The notes beneath the pieces are model-generated. The model was not told the origin of the DNA. It saw nothing but the letters and a program-made list of their open reading frames with translations, and did no database searches. DNA of 64,000 bases from Bacillaceae bacterium (GTDB lineage: Bacteria > Bacillota > Bacilli > Bacillales > Alkalibacillaceae). A program made the translations under genes and the position numbers. The stretch covers positions 1-64,000 of the forward strand of contig JACDOD010000014.1 of NCBI GenBank assembly GCA_017656265.1. The letters run 5' to 3'. This document shows positions 45,004-53,539 of the stretch, piece by piece. The first letter of the stretch is position 1. Every line of letters begins with the position of its first letter.

Positions 45004-45969
45004 ATGAAAACATCATTTAGCCACACGGAAATTCTCCATCAGCTGATGAAACTTCTTCAAACGAAATATGTCTTTCCCGAAACGGCTGCTGAAATGGTCC
45101 GTATGCTGAAAGAAAAACAAGCGAATTCCACCTATGAAACGATCCATGATCCCGAAACTTTTTGTCGTCAGCTGACAAATGACTTGCAGGATATATGCAG
45201 GGACAAGCACTTATTTATCCGTTATTTCCCCAACCAGTCCAACCCTCAAGATCAAACAGAAATTGAGAAAAACTTTATGCTGAAAGTACAGAAACAAAAT
45301 TATGGATTCCATGAAGTAAAACGATTGTCTGGCAACATTGGCTATATTGACTTGCGACTATTCAGCGACCCAAAAGATGCTGCCGAAATCGCTGCCAGTA
45401 GTATGAACTTCGTTGCCAATACCGATGCTCTGATTGTTGATGTCCGGAAAAACCATGGGGGAATGCCGGAAATGGTCGCTTTTTTAACGAGTTACTTTTT
45501 CGATAAGCCACCATTTTTATTAAATACGATCTATGATCGTTTAGAAGACAAAACCGAGCAATATTGGACCCTTTCCTATGTACCCGGGAAGCGCTATACA
45601 GAAAAACCAATCTATATTTTAACAAGCAGCAAAACCTTCTCAGCCGGCGAAGAATTTGCATATAATTTAAAACACCTTAAGAGGGCTACCGTTATCGGAG
45701 AAGTAACCGCCGGAGGGGCTAATCCCGGTCAAACGTACTCAGTAGCTGATCATTTTATAGCGTTTATTCCCTATGCTTTTGCTAAAAATCCTATTACGAA
45801 AACCAACTGGGAAGGAAAAGGGGTCATACCGGATATTCAAACCGATTCGGAAAACGCTTTTAAAGAAGCTTATCAAAAAGCCCTGGATGATGTTATCAAC
45901 CAATATCGAGATCAGAAATCATTTGATTTTTTACTAGAGGAAGCTGAAACCAAACGAAAAGAATTATAA
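45004..45969 (+). CDS. S41-family (C-terminal processing/IRBP-like) peptidase
   Basis: Soluble protein of 321 residues from ATG 45004 behind GGGAGGTAAACC; no signal peptide. An N-terminal helical S41_N part (to about 90) is followed by the protease domain: GYIDLRLF, LIVDVRKNHGG, and the catalytic region ILTSSKTFSAGEEFAYNLKH with Ser213, then GEVTAGGANPG. It lacks a PDZ domain, so it belongs to the short IRBP/Tsp-like branch. The substrate is unknown. It is monocistronic. Confidence 0.85.
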   Translation: MKTSFSHTEILHQLMKLLQTKYVFPETAAEMVRMLKEKQANSTYETIHDPETFCRQLTNDLQDICRDKHLFIRYFPNQSNPQDQTEIEKNFMLKVQKQNYGFHEVKRLSGNIGYIDLRLFSDPKDAAEIAASSMNFVANTDALIVDVRKNHGGMPEMVAFLTSYFFDKPPFLLNTIYDRLEDKTEQYWTLSYVPGKRYTEKPIYILTSSKTFSAGEEFAYNLKHLKRATVIGEVTAGGANPGQTYSVADHFIAFIPYAFAKNPITKTNWEGKGVIPDIQTDSENAFKEAYQKALDDVINQYRDQKSFDFLLEEAETKRKEL

Positions 45970-46024
45970 GTAAATTGGTTATTTACAAATTTTTCAGAAT
46001 ACGATATCATAAATTTAAATCAGG

Positions 46025-46195
46025 GCTAAGCCTGCTGGATTAAAGCGGCTCATCCCCCTGACCATTTTCTCAGGCAAACTTTATACCTGAAAACAGACTG
46101 TTCAATCTGTCAGCAATCCTTTGCCGGGATTGAAATCAGCAGATAGAAGCCAGTTTTATCTTCACTTGTTATGTGAGATAAGACTGGCTTTTTTT
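46025..46195 (+). other. Series of hairpins ending in a strong terminator upstream of the CoA-transferase gene
   Basis: Four small hairpins follow each other: CAGG/CCTG, TCAGG/CCTGA, ACAGA/TCTGT and CAATCC/GGATTG. A strong terminator follows (AGCCAGTTTTATC with GATAAGACTGGCT, 46148-46189, then seven T). It may simply end the peptidase transcript, or it may be a structured attenuator leader for the lysine-degradation operon. No known riboswitch class was recognised. Confidence 0.45.
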
Positions 46196-46227
46196 AATGG
46201 ACGCAAACCAGGACAGCAGAGTTATCT

Positions 46228-46312
46228 GCCTGCTGCAGCGCCCTGCGGCTCTGGCAGCCTCCTCGGTGGGCTCCAGCAGTTTTCGGGGCTAAACAGGGCG
46301 CTTACGCTTTTC
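46228..46312. repeat. Dispersed repeat (family 2), inverted copy
   Basis: GCAGCGCCCTGCGG, CAGCCTCCTCGGTGGGCTCC and GTTTTCGGGGCTAAACAGGGCGC are the reverse complement of the blocks at 11546 and 38493. It ends only a few bases before the ribosome binding site of the CoA-transferase gene. Confidence 0.7.
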
Positions 46313-46334
46313 TTATTAGAAAGGAGTGATTTAA

Positions 46335-47522
46335 CTGTCAGGTGCATTAGATGGTATTCGCATACTGGATTTGTCCAGAGTATTAGCCGGCCCCTACTGT
46401 ACGATGATTCTGGGGGATCTCGGGGCAGAAGTTATTAAAGTTGAGGCACCCGGCGGAAGTGATGACACAAGGAAATGGGGGCCCCCATTCCAGAAAGGAG
46501 TCAGTGCTTACTACCTGTGCGCCAACCGAAATAAAAAAAGTTTTACTGTCAATCTGAAATCCGAACAGGGAAAAGAAATTATCAAAAAACTCGTTAAGAA
46601 GAGTGACGTGATTATTCACAACTTTAAATCGGGCTCCATGGAGCGTTTTGGCCTGGATTATGACGTGTTAAAAGAAATGAATCCAAAAATTATATACTGC
46701 TCCATCACAGGGTTTGGTGAAACTGGTCCTTATAAACACTTGCCTGGTTATGACTTCATCATTCAGGCGATGAGCGGAATAATGAGCATTACCGGCGATG
46801 AGCAATCCGGCCCTCAGAAAGTAGGGGTAGCCATCACAGATATTTTAACAGGTTTGTATGCCTGCATCGGAATACAGGCTGCCCTTCTCGAACGGGAGCG
46901 ATCAGGGATGGGCCAAAAACTTGACATTTCTTTATATGATTCAGCAGTTAGTTCCCTGGTAAACATCGCGAGCAATTATTTAATGTCCGGAAAAATTCCG
47001 AAACGACTCGGAAATCATCATGCGAATATTGTTCCTTATCAGACTTTCCAGACAAAGGACGGAGAAATGGTCATTGCCGTAGGAAACGATCGTCAATTCA
47101 GAATGCTCTGCCACATGATTCAAAGGCCCGCGCTTGCCGATGATCCGAGATTTCACACAAATCCTGACCGGGTCGAAAACCGTAATGAGCTGTCATCCTT
47201 ATTACAGGAGGAATTCCTAAAACAGCCGACGGAATACTGGAAAAATCAGTGCGATCAGCACTCTATTCCATGCGGTCCGATTCAAAATCTTAAGGATTTA
47301 GAGCAGGACCCACAACTAAAGGAACGGGAAATGTTTATGACGGGCAGTCATCCTACAGCAGGAACTATCAAACTTGTCGGCAGTCCGCTAAAATTGTCCC
47401 GGACTCCTGTAAAATATGCCCACCATCCCCCAGACGCTGGTGAACATACTGAAGAAGTTTTGTCCTCATTAGGATACAAAAAAGACGAATTAAAAGAACT
47501 TAAAAACAATAAATTCATATAG
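46335..47522 (+). CDS. CaiB/BaiF class III CoA-transferase, probable glutarate CoA-transferase
   Basis: Class III CoA-transferase of 395 residues. The family N-terminus (SGALDGIRILDLSRVLAGPY) is only obtained by starting at CTG 46335, eight bases after AAGGAG; a stop codon precedes it and there is no ATG, GTG or TTG before codon 13. The candidate catalytic Asp is near 169 in VAITDILTGLYA. It is the first gene of a plus-strand operon with an acyl-CoA dehydrogenase, a permease, an omega-aminotransferase and a semialdehyde dehydrogenase; in that setting it most likely activates glutarate to glutaryl-CoA. The substrate is inferred from neighbours. Confidence 0.85.
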   Translation: MSGALDGIRILDLSRVLAGPYCTMILGDLGAEVIKVEAPGGSDDTRKWGPPFQKGVSAYYLCANRNKKSFTVNLKSEQGKEIIKKLVKKSDVIIHNFKSGSMERFGLDYDVLKEMNPKIIYCSITGFGETGPYKHLPGYDFIIQAMSGIMSITGDEQSGPQKVGVAITDILTGLYACIGIQAALLERERSGMGQKLDISLYDSAVSSLVNIASNYLMSGKIPKRLGNHHANIVPYQTFQTKDGEMVIAVGNDRQFRMLCHMIQRPALADDPRFHTNPDRVENRNELSSLLQEEFLKQPTEYWKNQCDQHSIPCGPIQNLKDLEQDPQLKEREMFMTGSHPTAGTIKLVGSPLKLSRTPVKYAHHPPDAGEHTEEVLSSLGYKKDELKELKNNKFI

Positions 47523-47536
47523 GGAGGAAGATCAAC

Positions 47537-48733
47537 ATGAATTTTGAATTAACAGAAGAACAAAAGATGCTTAAACAGACGGTGCGAAACTTTGTAGATA
47601 AGGAAATCATGCCCCACATTTCTAAATGGGATCAGGAAGGAAGTTTTGAGCCCGAAATTATGACCAAGCTTGCCGAACTGGGTCTGATGGGGGTATGTAT
47701 TCCGGAAAAATACGGCGGCAGCGGAATGGACTATAACTCCCTTGCCATCGTGTGTGAAGAGCTTGAACGGGGGGATACTGCTTTTCGTACAGCTGTATCC
47801 GTGCATACCGGTCTAAACAGCTTAACCCTTCTTCAGTGGGGGAATGAAGAGCAGAAACAAAAATATCTTGTTCCTCAGGCAAAAGGAGAAAAAATCGGTG
47901 CCTTTGGCCTGACCGAACCTGGGGCTGGCTCTGATGTAGCATCAATTCAGACAACCGCTGAAAAACAGGGTGATTATTATGTATTAAACGGCCAGAAGAC
48001 CTGGATCTCTCTCTGTGATACAGCGGATAACTTTATTGTGTTTGCCTATACCGACAAAAGCAAAAAACATCATGGAATCTCTGCTTTTATTGTAGAAAGA
48101 ACAATGCCGGGCTTTTCTTCAAGGGCCATTAAAGGAAAACTGGGTATTCGTGCCGGCAATACCGGTGAACTATTTTTTGATCATGTGAAAGTTCCAAAAG
48201 AAAATCTTCTGGGCCAGGAAGGTGAAGGATTCAAAATTGCTATGTCCGCACTGGATAATGGAAGATTTACTGTTGCAGCAGGTGCATGCGGGCTAATCGA
48301 AGCCTGTCTTGAAGCCAGTGTGAAGTACTGTCACGAACGGGAGACCTTTGGAAAGCCGATTGGAAAACATCAGCTCGTTCAGCAAATGATTGCCAACATG
48401 GAAGCTGGTCTTCAGATGAGCCGCTTGCTTGTCTATCGGGCAGGAGAATTAAAAAATCAAGGAAAAAGAAATACAAGAGAGACATCCCTTGCCAAATGGC
48501 AGGCCTGTGACTTCGCCAACAAAGCCGCTGATGATGCGGTACAAATTCATGGTGCCTACGGCTATTCCAGTGAATATCCTGTAGAACGATACTTGCGCAA
48601 CTCGAAAGCACCTGTAATATATGAAGGCACAAGAGAAATCCATACCATTATGCAGGCAGAATATGTACTTGGTTACCGGAAAGACAAACAGCTGAACAAG
48701 ATGCTTCCTTCATGGCCTTTTGAAGATCATTAA
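47537..48733 (+). CDS. Acyl-CoA dehydrogenase, probable glutaryl-CoA dehydrogenase
   Basis: FAD enzyme of 398 residues. EELERGDTAFRTAVSVHTG (about 74-92) aligns with the stretch of human glutaryl-CoA dehydrogenase containing Glu87 and Arg94, here Glu77 and Arg84, which mark oxidation plus decarboxylation of glutaryl-CoA; ordinary short-chain enzymes lack the Arg. Further motifs are GLTEPGAGSDVASIQT, NGQKTWIS and, for the catalytic base, YEGTREIHTIMQAEYVLG near 368-385. The ATG stands behind AGGGAGGAAG, 14 bases after the CoA-transferase. It would give crotonyl-CoA. Confidence 0.87.
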   Translation: MNFELTEEQKMLKQTVRNFVDKEIMPHISKWDQEGSFEPEIMTKLAELGLMGVCIPEKYGGSGMDYNSLAIVCEELERGDTAFRTAVSVHTGLNSLTLLQWGNEEQKQKYLVPQAKGEKIGAFGLTEPGAGSDVASIQTTAEKQGDYYVLNGQKTWISLCDTADNFIVFAYTDKSKKHHGISAFIVERTMPGFSSRAIKGKLGIRAGNTGELFFDHVKVPKENLLGQEGEGFKIAMSALDNGRFTVAAGACGLIEACLEASVKYCHERETFGKPIGKHQLVQQMIANMEAGLQMSRLLVYRAGELKNQGKRNTRETSLAKWQACDFANKAADDAVQIHGAYGYSSEYPVERYLRNSKAPVIYEGTREIHTIMQAEYVLGYRKDKQLNKMLPSWPFEDH

Positions 48734-48756
48734 AAATTGGTTTAAGGAGGGTCTCT

Positions 48757-50160
48757 GTGGAAGAAAAAAAACGATTTAATCGAGTCTTGACAAGGCTGGA
48801 TATCCTGGTTTTAGCTTTTGGGGCAATGATTGGCTGGGGATGGGTGGTGTTATCCGGTGAATGGATTACCCAGGCAGGATCCGCCGGGTCAATCATTGCC
48901 TTCCTCATCGGAGGAATACTTGTCCTGTTTGTGGGGCTAACGTATGCAGAGTTAACAACCGCATTTCCGAAAACAGGAGGGGCGTACTACTTTGTAGAAT
49001 ACGCACTTGGAAAAAGACTAGCTTTTATCGTATCCTGGGCTCTTTTACTTGGCTATATTTCTGTCGTTGCATTCGAAGCTGTAGCACTACCTACCGTAAT
49101 AGACTATATTTTCCCCGACTTTCAAAAAGGTTATTTATGGACAATCAGCGGATGGGATGTCTACTTCACATGGGTCATCATCGGGATGGCCGGTTCGATC
49201 CTGATTACGTTTATTAACTGGATCGGTGTGAAGCAAACGGCATTCCTCCAGCTCGTCCTGACCCTTACCTTAGTACTGGTTGGACTATTGCTTGCAACAG
49301 GAGCCTTTGCAAATGGTCTGTATGAAAATATGACACCACTCTTCACGACCGGAGGCGGCCTGTTAGTTGTCATCATTATGACCCCATTTCTGTTCGTTGG
49401 ATTTGATGTCATTCCCCAGGTAGCTGAAGAAATGAATATCCCAAAAAAAGCAATTGGCAAAATTCTTATTTTATCTGTCAGTTTTGCTGTAGTATGGTAT
49501 GTCCTGATCATTGTCAGCGTGTCGTTAGGACTAAACGGGAGCCAGCTTGCTGGTGCCAGCCTTGCAACAGCTGATGCTATGGAAGCTTTATTTGGATCTG
49601 CCCTTTTTGCCAAAATGTTAATTATTGGAGGGGTAGCCGGCATTCTTACCAGTTGGAACGCTTTCATTTTGGGAGCCAGCCGCATGATGTACACGATGGC
49701 AAAAGAAGGAATTCTCCCCGAGTGGTTTGGAAACATTCATCCAACATATAAAACACCGGGAAATGCAATTTTGTTTATCGGAACATTATCGACGCTCGCT
49801 CCACTCCTTGGCAGACCGGCACTAGTCTGGTTTGTTGATGCTGGGGGGCTGGCCATTGTACTCGCCTACTTTCTAGTCACCCTGTCGTTTATCCAGCTTA
49901 GGAGACAAATGCCTGATGCTCCAAGACCTTTTAAGGCAGGAAACGCGTCATGGGTTGGCTGGGTGGCAGCTATTCTGTCATTTGGCTTTATAACCCTGTA
50001 TATGCCTGGCATGCCTTCAGCCCTTATCTGGCCGTATGAATGGCTGATAACGATCATCTGGTGGGCAGCAGGATGCTATTTTCTTATTAAAAAACCTCAA
50101 CACCATTCTCAAAATATAAAGGAGGGGAAACGGAATGAACCAGTTACAATTGACGAATGA
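48757..50160 (+). CDS. APC-superfamily amino acid permease
   Basis: Twelve-helix secondary transporter of 467 residues from GTG 48757 behind AAGGAGGG. The first helix has AFGAMIGWGWVVLSGEW, a variant of the APC substrate-binding GxG bend, and the sixth region FVGFDVIPQVAEEMNIPKKA is typical. Being inside a lysine/5-aminovalerate-like catabolic operon, it probably brings in lysine or an omega-amino acid; this is inference. Its end overlaps the aminotransferase gene by 26 bases. Confidence 0.85.
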   Translation: MEEKKRFNRVLTRLDILVLAFGAMIGWGWVVLSGEWITQAGSAGSIIAFLIGGILVLFVGLTYAELTTAFPKTGGAYYFVEYALGKRLAFIVSWALLLGYISVVAFEAVALPTVIDYIFPDFQKGYLWTISGWDVYFTWVIIGMAGSILITFINWIGVKQTAFLQLVLTLTLVLVGLLLATGAFANGLYENMTPLFTTGGGLLVVIIMTPFLFVGFDVIPQVAEEMNIPKKAIGKILILSVSFAVVWYVLIIVSVSLGLNGSQLAGASLATADAMEALFGSALFAKMLIIGGVAGILTSWNAFILGASRMMYTMAKEGILPEWFGNIHPTYKTPGNAILFIGTLSTLAPLLGRPALVWFVDAGGLAIVLAYFLVTLSFIQLRRQMPDAPRPFKAGNASWVGWVAAILSFGFITLYMPGMPSALIWPYEWLITIIWWAAGCYFLIKKPQHHSQNIKEGKRNEPVTIDE

Positions 50161-51472
50161 ATTAATTGAACTGGATCAAAAGCACTTTCTTCACCCGACA
50201 TCCTCAATAAAGGAACAGCAGAAAGAAGGTCCTGCAGCGATCTTTAAAGAAGGCAAAGGAATCTATGTAACGGACATCAATGGAAAAACATACATAGAAG
50301 GGATGTCTTCCTTATGGAATGTTCATGCGGGCTATGGAAGAAAGGAACTGGCAGAAGCTGCGCAGGAACAGATGGAAAAACTCGCTTTCGCATCATGCTT
50401 TTCTACCTTCAGCAATGAACCAGCTATTCGCCTCGCGAAGAAAATAGCCGACCTGGCCCCGGGAGATCTGCAGGCTGTATTTTTTACATCCGGCGGTTCA
50501 GAAGCCAACGATACCGCATACAAACTTGCCCAATATTACTGGAAGTTAAAAGGATTCCCTAAAAAAACAAAAATTCTATCCCGAAAGAAAGCCTATCATG
50601 GTCTGGCAGTAGGATCTACAAGCGCAACTGGCATCAGTGCCTTCCACACCATGAGTCCTGCCCCGTCCCCTGAATTTTTGCATGTGGATCCCTTTTCTGC
50701 TGAAGATTTAGAACAGACCATTCAAAATGAAGGTGCAGAAAACATTGCCGCCTTTATTGCAGAACCTATTCAGGGCGCCGGCGGGGTACATATCCCCCCA
50801 CCGGATTACCTCAAGAAAGTCAGACAAATTTGTGATCAGCATCAGATCCTTATGATTGCCGATGAAGTTATTACCGGTTTTGGCCGAACAGGGAAAATGT
50901 TTGCCTGTGAACACTGGGATGTAGTACCGGATATGCTGCTGTTTGCTAAAGGAGTAACAAGCGGCTATATGCCTCTTGGCGGTGTCGTTATACGCAAAAC
51001 CATACACGATGATCTAATAGAATTGGCTGAAGGGACACTTCTCCATGGTTTCACCTATAGTGGGCATCCCGTATCATGTGCTGTAGGCCTTCGCAATATA
51101 CAAATTATTGAAGAAGAGCACCTCGTGGAACATGCACAGACAGTTGGAGAAGTATTGAAAAAACAGCTTCAACAGCTTCAAAAGGATATTTCTTATGTGG
51201 GAGAAGTCCGGTCACTTGGCCTGATCGCCGGGCTGGAAATTATGAAAAATCCTGATACCAATGAACGGTTTTCAGAAAAAATTTCACCATTAATTGTAAA
51301 AGAAGCAAGGAATCGGGGACTGATATTGCGAAATGTAGTATTTGAGGATGCAGACACCATTGTTTTTGCCCCACCATTAATTATCCAGAAACATGAAATT
51401 GAAAAAATGTTCTCAATATTAAAAGATTCCTTTAACGCCGTCCTCAATCGATTGGACATCCTCAGTCAGTGA
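50135..51472 (+). CDS. Class III omega-aminotransferase (PLP)
   Basis: Fold-type I aminotransferase of 445 residues behind AAAGGAGGGG. It has FTSGGSEANDTAYKLAQYYW (PLP phosphate loop), IADEVITGFGRTGK (PLP-binding Asp) and LLFAKGVTSGYMPLGG with the Schiff-base Lys near 271. It resembles omega-amino acid:pyruvate transaminases and DavT/SpuC types. Next to a GabD/DavD-like dehydrogenase, the likely reaction is 5-aminovalerate (or GABA, or a diamine) to a semialdehyde. The exact substrate is open. Confidence 0.87.
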   Translation: MNQLQLTNELIELDQKHFLHPTSSIKEQQKEGPAAIFKEGKGIYVTDINGKTYIEGMSSLWNVHAGYGRKELAEAAQEQMEKLAFASCFSTFSNEPAIRLAKKIADLAPGDLQAVFFTSGGSEANDTAYKLAQYYWKLKGFPKKTKILSRKKAYHGLAVGSTSATGISAFHTMSPAPSPEFLHVDPFSAEDLEQTIQNEGAENIAAFIAEPIQGAGGVHIPPPDYLKKVRQICDQHQILMIADEVITGFGRTGKMFACEHWDVVPDMLLFAKGVTSGYMPLGGVVIRKTIHDDLIELAEGTLLHGFTYSGHPVSCAVGLRNIQIIEEEHLVEHAQTVGEVLKKQLQQLQKDISYVGEVRSLGLIAGLEIMKNPDTNERFSEKISPLIVKEARNRGLILRNVVFEDADTIVFAPPLIIQKHEIEKMFSILKDSFNAVLNRLDILSQ

Positions 51473-51500
51473 AGAAATCAAGGTTTAAGGAGGAGATGCA

Positions 51501-52955
51501 ATGGCTTCATTTCCAGAAAAAATATCCAGCCTGTATATTGATGGAGAATGGCAGGAGGCTCTATCAGGAAAGACCCAGTCCGTCTTTAACCCTGCTACGC
51601 TGGAAAAAATTACTGATGTATCTTTCGGGGAAAAGAAAGAAACACAAAAGGCCATCCAATCCGCTTCATCCGCTTTTTCTGAATGGTCTTCGATGACAGC
51701 AAGGGAACGCTCTCAGATTTTGTACAGAGCCTATCAGTTGATGGCAGAAGATGCAGATCGTCTGGCTGATATGTTAACTACCGAACAGGGAAAGCCTTTG
51801 AAGGAAGCAAAAGGAGAAATCCAATCAGCTGCCAGCTTTCTTTTATGGTATGCCGAGGAAGCCAATCGCCTGTATGGGGAGTGGATTCCTTCTTCGAAAA
51901 GAGGGAAGCGGCTCCTGGTCATTCCCCAGCCTGTCGGGGTTGTTGCAGCCATCACTCCATGGAATTTCCCTTCTTCCATGATTACCAGAAAAGTGGCCCC
52001 AGCACTGGCAGCAGGGTGTACCGTTGTGTTAAAGCCGGCACCGGAAACACCCCTATCCGCCATTGAAATCGTAAAAATTTTTGAAAAGGCAGGTCTTCCT
52101 AAAGGCGTATTAAATCTCGTCACAGGAGATGCAAAAGCAATTGGGGAAACCCTACTCTCAGACAAGAACGTCCGGCTGATCACCTTTACCGGATCTACCG
52201 AAGTCGGAAAATACTTAATGAGAGAAAGTGCTCAGCACGTGAAAAAGTTGTCACTGGAACTGGGCGGGCATGCACCAATTGTTGTATTTGAGGATGCCGA
52301 TCTGGATTTAGCTGCTGACCTGGCTCTTGCCAGCAAATTCAGAAACTCCGGTCAGACTTGCATTTGTGCCAACCGTCTTTTCGTCCAGGAATCTGTGCAT
52401 CAGGATTTTTCCGAAAAACTCCTGGAGCGGGTCAAATCCTTAAAAATTGGGTACGGGAAGGATGAAGGAACTGATATAGGACCATTAATCAATAAACAGG
52501 CTCTTGAAAAGGTAGAATCCCACCTGCAGGATGCCGTTTCGAAGGGAGCAAAGGTCCTCTATGGCGGCAGCAAAGGAGAGTGCGGACTGCAGGGATACTT
52601 TTTTAAACCAACCGTCTTAGCCAATGTCAACAATGACATGCGTGTCATGTATGAAGAAACCTTTGGGCCTGTTATTCCAGTCCAAACCTTCCAGACTGAA
52701 GACGAAGCAATTGAACGGGCAAATGACACCGACTATGGACTCGCTTCTTATATCTTTACCGAAAATCTAAACCGGGCCTATCGGGTAATGGAAAAACTTG
52801 AGTATGGCATTGTGGGAGTTAACGATGTCCTTCCTGCCACAGCCGAAGCACCTTTCGGCGGCGTGAAGCAGTCCGGAATCGGCAAAGAAGGCGGTCACCA
52901 CGGCATCCATGAATTTGTCGAAATGAAATATGTATCCATAAAAATCAAAGAATGA
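51501..52955 (+). CDS. Succinate/glutarate-semialdehyde dehydrogenase
   Basis: ALDH of 484 residues behind AAGGAGGAGA. Signatures of the GabD/DavD group: ITPWNFPSSMITRKVAPALAAG, FTGSTEVGKYLM, LELGGHAPIVVF and the nucleophile in FRNSGQTCICANR, with the paired Cys of GabD enzymes. In this operon glutarate semialdehyde is the natural substrate, giving glutarate for the CoA-transferase. Succinate semialdehyde is the alternative. It is the last gene, followed by a terminator. Confidence 0.87.
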   Translation: MASFPEKISSLYIDGEWQEALSGKTQSVFNPATLEKITDVSFGEKKETQKAIQSASSAFSEWSSMTARERSQILYRAYQLMAEDADRLADMLTTEQGKPLKEAKGEIQSAASFLLWYAEEANRLYGEWIPSSKRGKRLLVIPQPVGVVAAITPWNFPSSMITRKVAPALAAGCTVVLKPAPETPLSAIEIVKIFEKAGLPKGVLNLVTGDAKAIGETLLSDKNVRLITFTGSTEVGKYLMRESAQHVKKLSLELGGHAPIVVFEDADLDLAADLALASKFRNSGQTCICANRLFVQESVHQDFSEKLLERVKSLKIGYGKDEGTDIGPLINKQALEKVESHLQDAVSKGAKVLYGGSKGECGLQGYFFKPTVLANVNNDMRVMYEETFGPVIPVQTFQTEDEAIERANDTDYGLASYIFTENLNRAYRVMEKLEYGIVGVNDVLPATAEAPFGGVKQSGIGKEGGHHGIHEFVEMKYVSIKIKE

Positions 52956-53022
52956 GATGAAAATTTGATACGAATTTAACCATCATATGATTTTATTATT
53001 CTACTATTCATCCTCAAATAGA

Positions 53023-53085
53023 GGCTGGGACGAAACTGCAAAATGGTTTGTCATTTCTGCCGTTCTTTACTTTTTTGTCCCAGCC
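53023..53085 (+). terminator. Short family 1 repeat acting as terminator
   Basis: GGCTGGGAC and GTCCCAGCC, with A and T tracts inside, are the mirror ends of the family 1 repeat brought together with only 45 bases between. It lies between the two convergent lysine-degradation operons. Confidence 0.7.
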
Positions 53086-53197
53086 AACTTTTTCATCTTC
53101 TGAACATTCATCACGTTTTAGTCTCCTATTAAATGAAGCAATGAATCAGATAGGCTGCAGATGTTCCAGTACCAGAAAACAGAAGAAGTCCTTTGCT

Positions 53198-53512
53198 CTA
53201 TTCCTTTTTCTGATGCATCTGGTACTGTTTATACAAATCTTTCATCGCTGATGCCAGGGCGTTTCCTGCCTTCCCTAAGTAGTGTGCTTGAATTGTTTGA
53301 ATCGGTTCCTCCACCCCATCCTGCAAACTATACCCTTTTAAAAGCTCGTTGATAAAATTTCTGCCGTGTTCCGTAGCGAGCGTACAGTTTGCTTCTACAA
53401 TTACCCCATATTTTTTATCGATCTCTGCGGTGATCGTTAGAATTTCATACATATTTTGAGCAGCCATCCCGGAAGGAAGCCTGGCGTGACCGGCAATAAA
53501 ATACGTATTCAT
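53198..53512 (-). CDS. DUF3870 domain protein
   Basis: Small soluble protein of 104 residues beginning MNTYFIAGHARLPSGMAAQN, the DUF3870 pattern, with VEANCTLATEHGRNFI in the middle. Its function is not known. It is the last gene of the lysine 6-dehydrogenase operon, 27 bases after the IclR gene, which suggests an accessory or regulatory role in the same pathway. RBS GAAGGAGCTGAGG lies before the ATG. Confidence 0.8.
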   Translation of the reverse strand: MNTYFIAGHARLPSGMAAQNMYEILTITAEIDKKYGVIVEANCTLATEHGRNFINELLKGYSLQDGVEEPIQTIQAHYLGKAGNALASAMKDLYKQYQMHQKKE

Positions 53513-53539
53513 TATTTCCTCAGCTCCTTCTATGTCTTT

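Noticed and set aside
46025-46120. Glycine riboswitch, suggested by TCTCAGGCAAA
   Set aside because: The matching GGAGAG and CCGAAGG parts are missing, and the segment pairs with CCTGA in its own small hairpin.
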